64,000 bases of DNA from Ixodes scapularis (Eukaryota; Arthropoda; Arachnida; Ixodida; Ixodidae). Under the pieces are notes generated by a model. That model had not been told where the DNA came from. It worked only from the letters and a program-made list of their open reading frames with translations, and searched no databases. Made by a program: the position numbers and the translations under genes. This document shows, in pieces, positions 44,001 to 56,500 of the stretch (position 1 is its first letter; each line of letters starts with the position of its first letter). The stretch is taken from assembly GCF_016920785.2 (NCBI RefSeq), contig NW_024609880.1:53634121-53698120 (forward strand). Reading direction: 5' to 3'.

Positions 44001-45447
44001 CTGCTTCAATAAAACAGATTCATTTCAAACACGCGGCGATACCGAACTTTGTGACGAAGGTTGGACGGAAAGGACAACTCGTTCATACCGAAAATGGAAC
44101 CGTTGAGCTACGGTTGCTACGGTGACGACTTCGGCAGTGGGGTGAAGCTCTCGGCTACTTCCGTCCCGCCGCGTATACTTATGACGTTTGTCCGGTCCGG
44201 CGAACTGCTTCCGATTGCCGCGCTCCCAGCGGCTGTTGGCACTTGTTATTTCATTTTAAATAAATATGATTCATATATTTAATTAAGCGAACTAAAGTTG
44301 AAGTTGTTTTGAAGGTGTGGATGGGTTTAAAGCTTGTTATCGTAACTTTCTCTTTCACTCATTCAACGTGTCTGGGCGCGCTTTCTCTCTCTCCGAACCC
44401 GCGCCTCGCGCCTCGAGATGCGCTGGCCGCTGGCGCCGGGAAGTCGGTGGACCGTTAGAACGCGCGAGGGACGCGAGCCGGTGAGTTGCTTCGCTTCTGG
44501 GAGTGCGTCGCGGCGCGAGATTCGTCCCGCGCTCGTGCGCGCGCGGCTATCTTTTCTTTTTCGTGGGAACTTGTTGTTGGTGTAATGTGGTCAAGCATGG
44601 ATTATCGTCATCAACACACCACCTGATGTGCCAAGTGGGGAAACAATGACTGCCGAAAGCCGGGATATCAATGGTTTCGAGTTCGAATGGACGTGCGGTA
44701 CGCTCTTTTGGTCTTCTCTTGCTTAAGTTTCTGATTAGATGTTTGCAACAAAACCTAACTGTCGCAGTGGTAGTGAGTATTGTTTGATTTTGGCAATAGC
44801 TACGATGGTTTCCAATCACAAAAGCAAATCCTATCATTGTTCAGGATTGCTCTTCACTCGCCGCGAGAAATATGTCATTGTCAAATTACTGGAGACTTCT
44901 GTGTAGACTTTTTCATATCAAGATCGAGCACATATGCTCACTTTAAAAGATGGCAAACTTTTTGCTGTGAGCTGTTTATTTGGCACTGTTGTCAGCGATT
45001 CACGCGTCTGTTCGCGAGGAGTGAAAATATGAGCCTAAATATTTTTCGATTAACCGAGGATGAGCGATAGAGCGATCCGCTCTGGTTTCCCGTTTCGTTT
45101 AGCAGTGAGATATTAAAAACGAATGGGCAGGTTCTCGATGAAGACTCAATACCAAAGAGCTGAGCTGTTTTTCTTGGTACTCATTGCTTAGTTTCCTTTA
45201 GTTGCAATTAAGACACCGTCGTCTGTCTTTACTTATATGCTTACTTATATAATCAAATTTGCAAGGACACATATCATCACCTTCGTCGCACGTATAACCT
45301 TAACGTTTTATCTTGTTTTGTTGTTCATTTCTTTGTTTCTCGTGTGCAAAACAGTGAGAAATTTCGTCTGTATTTTCTACTGTCTGTTGAATAAAAATGA
45401 ACGCAAAAGGACAAGCATTGCATATTTTTTGTGTATGTGTCACTTTC

Positions 45448-45593
45448 GTTGCTTTGCTAGGTTTCTGCTGCTTTGCTGCTGGTCTCGCTTTTCAGTGCTG
45501 GCTTGTGTGCGTTTCAACGCACATTAACCAGCATTGAAATGCGAAAACCAGCCGCAAAGCAGCAGAAGCCTAGCAAAGCAACGCGCATCCCGG
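45448..45593. repeat. fold-back palindrome
   Basis: CGTTGCTTTGCTAGG..CCTAGCAAAGCAACG arms, with TGCTGCTTTGCTGCTGG pairing imperfectly to CCAGCCGCAAAGCAGCA and GTGCTGG/CCAGCAT nearer the centre. Confidence 0.8.
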
Positions 45594-46041
45594 GCAAAAA
45601 AAAAAAAAAAAAAAAAAAAGCCACAATATATATACTTTTAACTCTAGGTGGCGCAAGCTGCCGCCCATCCATCCAAACACAATGGCGCTGCCGTGCAGTT
45701 TCGGTTTTGGTTTCGCTGTGCCGCCATGTTGATTTTAGTACAGCCACCAGATACCAGGGGATTCAAATGGCGCTGCGGCCTCCCAGGGTTTTCCAATTTG
45801 CGTTCCATGGGCGGTATAGGAAGTTGCACTCCTCTGACTTCGGTGTCTCCGACTGGTGTGTTTAGTGATGCATCGAGCGTGGTCCCATTCCCAAAGGGGC
45901 AACAAATGACGCCACAGAAGCCGGAATGTCATGCTAACGGATGTCGCGATCCTGGCGGTTGGTAATAAAATTTCTGGCAAAAAGCTGGCGCGAACGTGAG
46001 TGTCGCTGTCGTCACTATGTCGCAACTCCTGGCTGCGCTAA

Positions 46042-46861
46042 AGGCTCTGTTATACTCCGACGTAACGCGTGCGCGCGCGCGAGCGCGTCACAGCGACGTC
46101 ACGTCGGCGAAAACCCGACGCTCTATACTCCGGCGTCGTGGCGTAACCGACGCGACCGGCGGCGTTCGACGCAGCCTGACCACCTCGACGCCAAAATGGA
46201 GCATGCCGTATTCCGCGCCGGCCGCGCCGGCGACGCCGGACCAGGATGCATCACGCGCTGGCTCCCGGCAGCCCTCCCGCGGGAAGCGCGGCGAATACGA
46301 GCAATAGCAGACGACGGGAGCACTTCGTGTGGCGCCATGTTCGAAGAATCGGACTCGGTCGGGGGTCGAGAAGCTGATCGAGGGAATTCGTCCTCACCTG
46401 TGTTTCTACGACACGAGGAACACAGGTGAGGACGACACGAGACCGTGCGACACGACACGACACGAGACCGTGCGCTTGTCAAAGATGTAGGGTATAAACA
46501 TTTACCACCTACGCTTGCGGCGCAGGGGGTGCACCAACAGTGCAAGAGCGAGTTTTCGTCGGGCAAGGTACGTCCACGCCATCGCTCGAACTTGGCGCTC
46601 AAGAAGCGCGAGAATTCTCGTCTGCTATTCGAAATGAAAAGGAACCGGAAATGGCGCATTCTCGCAGGAAGCGCGCCCTCGTAGCCAGATTCTGCGCATG
46701 CGCCGCGCTGGCGACCCACCGACGCGCGCCGCGGGAGTCGCCAGGGCCGCCGGAGTATAGAAAGGTCGAATTTTGGACGCGCGCGGCGTGACCGACGTGA
46801 CGTAGCCGACTTCGGCCAGCGTTCTCTTGCGCGCGCGTTACGTCGGAGTATAACAGAGCCT
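46042..46861. mobile_element. 820-bp PIF/Harbinger-like element, TAA target duplication
   Basis: The ends AGGCTCTGTTATACTCCGAC and its complement are near-perfect inverted repeats continuing into CpG-rich GTAACGCG(T/C)GCGCGCGC arms, flanked by TAA (46039-46041 and 46862-46864). A second inverted block (CTCTATACTCCGGCGTCG.. and GCCGGAGTATAGA) lies inside, as if two related ends were nested. The open frames inside are not a transposase I recognise. Confidence 0.82.
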
Positions 46862-47499
46862 TAACTTCCATAGACTGTCAAGTAGGAGAGCGACCTGCCG
46901 CAGAACAGGCGTCTGTCACACACACTACCGGTTCTGTGACACCACCAAGATCGCGGCCGGCGAGAGCATGACACTTTTATGACGTCATAAAGCAGAAATC
47001 AAGGCACCCTTTTTTCGGACGCAGCGAGCACACCAGCCGGCGACGCGTTCATGTGGCGATTCCTCATTAGCACAATTAGTGTAATATTTTGTTAGTGCTC
47101 GTATTTAGTCTCGGTAAATCGATATCAGTCATTTATTTTGGTTCGACTCGCTGATCTCAGTGGTTCAACCTTCAACTTTTGACCGGAGTTTCCCTTTAAA
47201 GATGGCGTCCTCCACGTTTTGTGGGTGACTTCGCCTTCTCGCCTTCCTTTGGCCTCGTGACACTCTGAGCGGCTTTCAATCTACCACTCAAACCAATCGA
47301 TGGATTTGCATAGAAAATAGTCTGCCAACGTCTCGTCTTTAGAGTGCCTTTGCGAATTGGGACATTATGCCTTTCGAACTGTCTTTCGTGCCTGATCGAA
47401 GTGGTGCAGTGGTGGCCCGGTGAATCAGCTGAAGCTAGCCCCTACCCACAAGCATCACGAGCTCCAATTCGAGTGACTTGCTACCGGCTATCCTTTACC

Positions 47500-47587
47500 A
47501 TGGGAGTGCAAGGACTCTGGCAGATACTGGAGCCCGCTGGCAAGCCCGTAGCCCTGGAAACTCTTGAGAGTAAAGTCCTCGCCGTTG
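47500..47587 (+). CDS. ERCC5: XPG exon 1 (start)
   Basis: MGVQGLWQILEPAGKPVALE onward to LAV plus the first base of Asp30. MGV-GLW is the family's N-terminal signature (Gly2 becomes the processed N-terminus in the FEN1 clan). Donor GTTG|GTATCC. Confidence 0.94.
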
Positions 47588-50500
47588 GTATCCTTGCACT
47601 GGGAAAAGTTTTGTCGAGTTCTCAAACTTTGTGATCCCGAGGAATGGACTGAGGAACCCATCCTAGGTGTCGGCACCGATGCAGTGAAGCAGTACATAAT
47701 CTTACGGATATTTTGAGCAATTAATGCAGAGTTATAGGGAGCGTAGTTATGCAACAATGGGTTGCTCAGGTCTGCTAAAAGAGCGACTTATCTGGACGTA
47801 CACTTTACTCGGAGACAGGGACGGTCAGGGACTTTTGGAAGCTCGGGGGAGCCCATGATAGTGGTCTGGTGAGCCACTGGGTTCATAGGAACACAATTTG
47901 TAAGATGTATGAAAGGAAGCAAAAGTCGAAAGCATGCGAGGGAGTAGCAGGGAATCGAAAAATTGTATTTCACCTTCCATTCAACCTTCCCCACTAAGCT
48001 CAATTTCACAAGCTGTGGGGCAGCGCCATCACAGGCGCTATACCTTAACTCTTCGCAATAGCATTTAGTTCGCAAAAGTGCTTGCGTTGAGGCTTTAGTG
48101 TAATTTACTATCGATTTGAATTATCTTAGTAGCGGATACAGTGAGCCTCCATGGTATGGACAAAAGTCTTTTCCCTGTCATCCGGGTTTTATAAACCGAA
48201 TAAAGCATTATTATTATTATTGTTATAAAGCACTGTCTACAGCCACATGCTCATGACGCCCGCATCTCCAAAAGCGCTGTATGGAATTCTAGAGATTCCT
48301 GGCCTTTTAAAGTGTTTTCTCGGCAAGCCTCTCGAAGTAGTTAAATCTACGTGACTTCATGCCTGAATACTGTGGAGACAAATTTCACGCGTTCGCTCAA
48401 GAATGATTGTCGCTACTCCAGAGAAACTCAAAGCATTAATTTTTTATCATAGGGTTTTTTTGGATGCCACCTGTAAGTGCCGGTTGCACTGTTTCAAACT
48501 AGCGGAGCTGCCCCTTGTCTCCTGGGTGTTGTGGCTCCTTGACTTTGTGTGCCCAGATATAAGCATGTGGATGCACCAGGCACTGAAGGGCATGCGGGAC
48601 TCTGAAGGGGGTCCCGCGGCCAATGCACACCTGGTGGCCCTCTTCCACCGTGCCTGCAAACTGCTCTTCTACGGCGTCAAGCCTGTGTTTGTCTTTGATG
48701 GTGGGGTGCCCCAACTCAAGAAGCAGACGTTGGTAAGTGGGCACCGGTCATTTTCATTTATAGCTTGAATTGGCATCTCTTCATCTAGCAGAGGTGCCTT
48801 GCTGTTTTCATCCTGTCAGTGAATACAGTGGTTGTTCTGTCGATTACCTTCCTTCTCTGTGCCAACTTTATGCCAAGGGAGCATTTTTTCGGCCTGGACA
48901 GTAAGTCAAAATAATGACATCGCACTCAAGTTATGTATTGTGCATTGATTGGCAAAAAATGAAAAATGTTTACAATTCTCTGTAGTGCCAAATTAAAGTG
49001 CAGCTCTTGAGGAGGAGGAGGGGAGAGTACAAAGGGGAGGGTATGCCCCTCCTCTCCTGCTCCTCTCTCATTTAGCGAGAAATCTTCGCTAAATTTCTTA
49101 CTACATTTAGCAAAAATAAACTTTGCGGAAAAATTTCCCTGTTAAAGTTAGCGGAAAAAGTTTTGGTTAATTTAGCAAAACATTTTCCCGCTAACTTTAG
49201 CGGGGAAACGTCCCATAATGCAACGCGCGGTTACACCGACGGCGACGCCGCTTAGCCCGGAAACGGGCACTTAAGAGCTGCGCTCTAAATAAAACTTTCT
49301 GGGGACGACAGATGACAAACTTCGTGAAGATGGCGGATGTCAACGCCATTGGTTCGATCTGTCTCCTGTTCTTTCACGCATCCATTTATTTAGACAGCTT
49401 TAATGGTCTTCCAACCTCGTCGTATTGTCTGTTTAAAGTGTTTCAAACCTAGAACATGAAAATGTGTCCTGGAATGCAGGCTGCGAGGCACCAGAGACGC
49501 GCAGCCATGCTGGCCGATGCGCAACGCAAGGCACGCCTGCGCCTGCTCACCTCTCGCCGAAACGCCCATCCGTCGGTTCGGAACCCGCAAGTGGAGGCCG
49601 ACATCTACGCCCTCCCTCCCTTGCCCCCTCACTGGTCCAAGATCTATGGGCAAGTGCTTCTGCCTGATAGCATTTCCTGAGGGGAAGCACTACACTAATG
49701 GCCGTTATGACTTAGGTCTCGATGCAGCAGACTGCAATGGGTTCCTGGAAAAAATAGAATAATGTGCAACAGCACTTCATTGTTTCGGTCACAGCTCGAG
49801 AAATGTGACCTATTAGTACCATATCTTCTGGTGTAAAAGTAACTTTTTTTTCCCCCAAATTCTCGTTTGTGCATTTCATGCAATAGTGCGACTTATACCC
49901 ATTTTCTTTATATAAGTATGGACGTTAACTGCAAGATGTAGGCGATATTGCCTTTTTTGCGACAAAGGAGGAACGGCAGAGCACCTGCCAGTGGCCTGCT
50001 CTTCCAACAGACCTAGGTGTGGCGACATAGATCCGTGGCTGCAGCATTGCGCCACAGACGGACGAGAAGTGAGACTTGTATACTACATTTATCATTAAAA
50101 CTGACATTTATAGGGGGCACAACTTATAGGCACTTAGAGACTGGAAAATATGGTATTAAAGGGACACTAAAGAGGATTCTGCGATCGTCTGTTCTTGGTC
50201 ATTACTGATTCTAAGGGCCCTAAGCATCCTAAAATTACATTACCACGACGGCAATTTCCTTATTAAAAACCTGATGAAAGGTCGGGACACACCCCTTTCT
50301 GAGCACGCTCAGGAAAGTGGGGCATACCCCAGCAGCGGCATGAGCGCGATGACACCGCTGCTGGGGTGTGCCCCGCCTTTCCTGAGCGCGCTCAGAAAGG
50401 GATTTGTCCCGACCTTTCATCAGGTTTTTAATAAGGAAATTGGCATCTCGTTAATGTAATTGTAGGATGCTTAGGGCCCTTAGGATCAGTTATGACCAAG

Positions 50501-53500
50501 AACAGATGCATTAAAACTTGGGTTTGGGCTAGTTGGTCCTTTACTGAATAAAAGGTTAAAAAGCGCGAACAAATGAGGACAAAAAAGAAACACGGACGAC
50601 AGGACAGGCGCTTCACTCAAAAAGCGCGAACAAACGAGGACAAAAAAGAAACACGGACGACAGGACAGGCGCTTCACTCTTGAGAGTGAAGCGCCTGTCC
50701 TGTCGTCCGTGTTTCTTTTTTGTCCTCGTTTGTTCGCGCTTTTTAACCTTTTATTCAAGAACAGATGATTGCGGAATCCTCTTTAGTGCCCCTTTAAGAA
50801 ATCTGAAATTGAGCTTTATTGATGTTGGGGTTTTACGAGGATCACTTGATGTACAGTAAGTGCCAACATGAGCTAGCTCAACTGTTGGAAGGAAGGTTAG
50901 AAGGGGTCGTCATTATTCTTTATAGTCGGATGGTGGCAGGTTGTTCCATGGCATGCTGGAGGTACCCCATCTGGCATTTCTATGTCAGTAAACCTGCTCA
51001 TGGGAGAGCATTGCTCTTTCTGTCCAGGTAGGAAAAGGAAATGTAGTACTCTGAAAATACAGAGTTTCTTTATACCTACACGCAATGTCAAATGACTACC
51101 TATAGGCTGCCAGCCACATTTATACAACGTCTAGCCAAACATGTCGGAGCATGGGCACCGGCAGGATTTTTTCTTGGCGGGGGCAAAACTTTCGCACCTG
51201 TCATTCTTTTTTTTTAATGGGGGGGCGCACCTGTCATTCTTTTTTTTTAATGGGGGGGGGGGGGCAGGGCAGGGGCAGGGGCAGGGCAGGGCAGGGCAGG
51301 GGCAGGGCAGGCAGGGGCAGGTGGCAGTGTCACAGTCTGGCTTGGGGGTAGCAACTGCCCCTTTTGCACCCCCCTGCCGACGCCCATGCGTCAGAGGTCC
51401 ATATTTGAGCGCTCGGTCTAAATCTCAGTGATGTGATTGCTGCGCCAATTGCGCCAAACTGCGCCAAGGGGCTAACCCTGCTACATCCTGCTACATTTTG
51501 CCAAAATATGGGTAATCTGCGCCAAGCCTGCGCCAAAGGACCGATTTCGGTCGTCTTTCAAAACCGAAACTAAAGTAACCTGCATCAATGATCCATCCGG
51601 TCTTGCATAGTTTTCCCGCCGTCTTGCGTTTCGCACTCTCGTCGTCTCGTGGGTCTCGTCTCGCATCTTTTTAAAAATGTTTCAACGATAGACGCGGGTG
51701 TGTGCGGGCGCTCCGGCGCTAGCGTGCCGGGTACCAGCCATGCCGTTATGCTGTGAAACGAAGCCACGTTTTTGCGTGGTAGGAGTTACTTTGTGAGCTG
51801 AAGCACTCGCTCCTAAATGCAACGGCCGTGGGAAAACCAGATTTGGTCCCTGCCTACCAGTCACCGTCGTCACGCGACGTCGGGTGTTGCTGTCCCCACG
51901 TCGCTGCCAATATAGCGCTTTCTAAACTGAAACGTAAGGACCGCCGCATGTTCAGCATTATTGTTCTTGTTTAAATCATACGCTACTAGTACTACAGAAA
52001 TCCCTCTTTAACTCAAAGACTTCTGTGTCGAAGTATTCACTACCTAGGTTTCTCTCGATGGGCTTTCTGAAACGTGAAACGTATGCGAAAAATCTGCCGC
52101 GAAAGAACGTTGAAAAGGAGTGAGTTAAGCAAAGAAGGCAATGTCTGCACGCTGAACCTGCACAGCGCGCTTGTTTGTCTCGCGTTCAGTCGTTTCACAA
52201 AGCGCTCCAAGAACGTTTCGAACTTGGCTCGCGATGTCCTCCATCGTTATGCTCAGGTTCTTTTTTCTGTGTGTTTAGGTTGTACCTCCCCTGCCGGCCT
52301 GGCAAGCAAGTGCCGCTGGACTGTTTTAGTCGTATGCTGGACAGTTACATTTTGTATACACTGTCGGGAACCGAAACCACACCACTCTGAGCGGAGTGGT
52401 GTGGTTTCGGTTTCGATTGAACAGCCGTTGTCTCCGCTCGCGCAACTAAGCACGTGCAACTGCAAGCCTGCCGAAGTTTCTCTCATGTGCATGTGAACAT
52501 GATTGCACGACAGGGGCACGAGCCGATCGTTGGCAATCCATTTTTTTTTTTTACGTTGGCATTTGCTTACTTTTGACGAAAATCTTGCACGTCGGGAAAC
52601 AGTAAAAAGGTGGCAAGCGATTTTTCGGAATTGCTCGGCCACGCCTACATCACTGTACGCTTGTGGGGCGTCTTAATATCTCTTTGGAGAAATTGAAAGT
52701 GGACATTCATTACTAGCCGAAGGCAAAGCGAGGCTTGCAGCAGCCTTGCAGAAAGTTTAGAAAAGCAAAAAGAAGAGTACCCGCTAGTCGTAATGCACCT
52801 TTGTCTTGTGTATACGATTTCGCAATGCACTGCAGTAGTTACGTGTTTCATGATTTGGAGGCTGCTTTCATTCATTATATCATATACCTAGTAAACCTAA
52901 TGGTGCGATATTTACTACTGAGCTGGTCATTTTCAAATAAATTTTATATATGCAGTTTGGTTTTTATTTATCTCTAGCGGGTACATATATATGTACCATT
53001 TAACTGAAGCATTGCAAAATGTGTCATGTCATTGGCATTTCAGTTACATGTGGAAAGACTCCCAGGTGGTCTAACTCGACCATAATTTGTTTATTGCGTC
53101 GAGCAAAGTGCCCTTCCTTTGTCCAGCACTTAAAACGAATATTTGTTCTTTATTTTTCGAAGAATATCTTCTCCAAAAAACACTTTTTCTGCTCTAAAAC
53201 ACTGTTTTGGCTGCTCCAAAAGCCACTTATACTGCTCCAAAACACTCTTTTGGTTGCTCCAAAAACCACTTATGCTGCTCCAAAACACTGTTCGGGCTGC
53301 TCCAAAAGGTGCTCCAAAACGGCTTAGGCCAATCACATCACTGAAATCTGGAACTTGTTGTCATTCATGTTGTTGCAGCATTGCGCAGGACACAGAACAA
53401 GGCAACTAGAGTTCCTGTATAGGCTCCCTACAAGGGTCAGAGTTGCGTGTCTGTTTTTCACGTGCCGCCGCGCCGCTGTTCGCCGAGATCCAATCACGTG

Positions 53501-56500
53501 AGGAGCAGACTCAAAATGCCGTGCAGGAAAGCCACCGGTGCAGCCGCTTCGCCGACGGTGCAAGCGCCTCGGCATGCGTTCCCCTGCTTTTGCCTCCGCC
53601 TCCTTTCCTGTTTTTGCTAGACGTTATATAAGACAGAGAAAGAGCACGATGACGCTATTCGCTGAATTCAGTCAGGTGAGGTGCAGACTCCAAATGCTGT
53701 GCAGGCAAGCCGGCACTACGGGGATGAACGCAGAACTCTGGCTCTCGTAGGGAGCCAATGCCGGAACTCTAAAGCTAGTGAGCTTACAGCGCCGAATTTG
53801 CTGTATCTTCATGCAGCGAGCAGGAAGATGAAGAGTTGAGCTGGTCAAGGCCGGGCATCGGCCTGAGCACCCGGGAGCTGTCGCTGATGGACTTCGACTC
53901 GGAAGAGTTTGAAGAGCTCCCTGCTGAGCTGAGGCACGAGGCTCTCAGGGCAATGCAGCACCAGCAGCGGTGGGGCCGCAAGAAGCAGTTGCCCAAGGTG
54001 CTTTCTTGTGCAAAAGAGAGCGCTCGTCCAAGGTGCCTGGGAACGCTGTGTAACATGCTTCCTGTGTTCCAGGACTCCGAGGCTTTCTCCAACTACCAGT
54101 TGACCCAGCTGATGCGCAAGCGCAGATTGGAGAGCAAGGCCAACGAGGCCCGCAGGGAGATGCTCCGTCCAGAGGGACTCCCACTTGCAGAGGTCTACTC
54201 CGTGGCTTCTGAGAAGGGGCTACGGTCCCTCTTGCACCCACTGGAGCAGGGAATGCCCCAGCAGAGGACCACGTCTGTTCCTCTTGCTTCAAATGACGGA
54301 GGTACCATTCGTTTCACGGGGTGCTCTCTCCCGCTGTCTTTCACAATATGTGTGAAATTTGACGTATAGTAGTGACATGAAGTGGGATGCAGGTTATGAT
54401 GCGGCCTAGTTTGAGTGTCTGCAGAGAAGGCTTCGAATGTTGTGCAAGTTTTACACTGATATATTTCGTTTGGTGTGTCAAACTGTACTGGCACCAACAC
54501 ACTGTTAATACTACGATGGTTTGCTATGGAAGTTTTACTGCTTCCTTTAGTCACTTAGCTGGCATCAAATGTAAAATTATAATTGATAGCTGAATTTGCC
54601 CGTGACACTTTTTGTACACTGCGCGGCACTGTTGGCACAAACATGACTTCGGTGCTTGTTCATATTTCATTTCGAAAGGGTGCTGGCAAGCATCAAAATT
54701 TACCATTAGGGTTAGTACCTCAACTGAGCTCTTTCCACCACTTCTATGGTAGCTTTGCTGACAATCCATCAATACTGAGATAAAAACAGAGAAAATCGGC
54801 GATGGCTTGTTCGTGCCGAGAGTGTCGTGGACTGTACTTTGTTGTTGTAGTTGTGAATCTACGGCCTTCTTTATGGTGCTTATGATTCGTGGAAAGCTTA
54901 TATTCTTTAAGTAACAAGTTACGGAAACACTGAGAGTGATGCATGCATATGAGCTTCTAATTCTGGAAGGAGCTCATGCTCATTTCTTCTGAGGGATGCA
55001 GTCGAATTTTTTAAAGCAAATCGCACAAGCTTCTTCTGTCAATCACTAACACATCTTTTGAGGTGAAGTACCGCCACTGAAAGAATGCCTCACCTTTTGG
55101 CAGGAGTCGCGGAGCCAAGTCCGACCACAAGGGAGCAGCCCAAACCGGAAGAGGACATGAAAGTTCCACAGCCTAACACGTCTGCATCCAGCGACAACGC
55201 CGCTGTCTTGCAATGGCTCCAAGAGCAAACTCAGAAGGGTTCACCAGACAAACGTCAGGATCACACTTCATCCGAGAGCACTCTAGCGGCAACCGAAGTT
55301 TTGCAACACGACAGTAGCAAACAGCTGACGCAGCCTCCGCAGAGGCTCCAAGTCACGCCGCCACATCAACTCTCTGTGGAGAAATCCCAGGAAGTAGACG
55401 CTGCCTCGGAAGCCTCTCTCGAGGACGACATGATCGCCGCAGCTGTAACCGAATCTCTGCTTGAGAATGCTCGAGTTTGCAAGGATGTGGTGCCGGAGAG
55501 GACAGAAAGCGGTGTAGATGACAGTGCAGAGACATCAGACCACGGGGTCCACGCGTCACCAAAGACTGATGTATTGGACACCGAAGTATGTGACAAGACT
55601 CCACCTGTAGACTCTAGGGAGGTGTCTGATGGTGAAGAGGAAAATGTGTGCTACTCGTCAGATTCCAACCCCCCCTCTGAGGCAGAGGAGAGTGCTCAGC
55701 AGGCTGAAGAGGTGACAGAACATGAGCCTGTCCAAGAGAGACCAGATGTGGCATCAACAAGCCAGGAACGAGTGAGTAGATGTTACTTCATCTATCGATG
55801 CTATGTAGGAGAGGAAGAGTGCGAAAATAGGCCAGTTTGGCTTTTCCGAGGGTATGGGAATGTGTGCAGATACCGACACAGCACTTTGAATTTTGTCATC
55901 AGGTGTGGTTGTTTTGCTAGTATGCTGGACAAAACGAAATGCGCTAGTTTCATCCTTTGTAATAGTTTGCGACGGGCTAAGAATGTGGTAGATGGCTCCG
56001 CCGTCGGCGTGAGATTTTGAGCCTTTGATAGCACTTCATCGCATGTGCACCCAACAAGTGCTTGCCAAAGGCAGAGCATCTACAGCATTCTTAGCCTGAC
56101 GGCGACTACAGTAACTCTAGTGCAGCAAATCCACATGGATCCTGCGATATTGACATTAGTGTTGGGAATGCCATCCAGAAATCTGAAGAGCATGTCTCGC
56201 ACATCAGAACAGGCGCCTTTTGTGAACAAGGTGCTGGAGGGCTAGGTGGTCAATAAAGTATACATATGGCCCACACTGTCAAAGTTCGCTTGTCTCACCA
56301 CACATCATTTTTCAATTCCCTCCTGGAAATTTGTTCTTATAGTGTCGAGATTTAATATAAAAAATAGCGATATCAGCTCGAAGAGACCAGTGCTTTTGCC
56401 CATTATACAAAACAAGTGCAATTTTGTTGGTGTGGAGAAAATACCCCCGAGATGCAAGTATCATCGTTAAACAGTTTGAAAGTGGAAGCTTATCTGCTCT

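Larger units (their letters stand above)
44001..47499. other. intergenic, head-to-head space between acylphosphatase and XPG
   Basis: Both neighbouring genes are transcribed away from this interval, so it should hold both promoters. A CpG-dense stretch lies at 44380-44560 and ends in a good donor-like site (GAGCCG|GTGAGT, GT at 44481). AAAGATGGCGTCC near 47199 resembles a YY1-type initiator. The rest is a palindrome (45448-45593), a poly-A tract (45597-45619) and the 820-bp element at 46042-46861. Confidence 0.5.

Noticed and set aside
44547..44837. minus-strand 96-codon frame upstream of acylphosphatase
   Set aside because: No domain recognised and no splice connection in phase to acylphosphatase exon 1.
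46123..46719. 198-codon minus-strand frame between acylphosphatase and XPG
   Set aside because: Lies wholly inside an inverted-repeat element; Arg/Ser/Ala-rich because of CpG arms, without transposase motifs.
55772..56020. continuation of the long XPG exon 6 frame to a stop at 56020
   Set aside because: Acidic spacer composition ends at CGA|GTGAGT and the phase-0 join to exon 7 restores human-like sequence; the extension is intronic, though it could be a truncated isoform.
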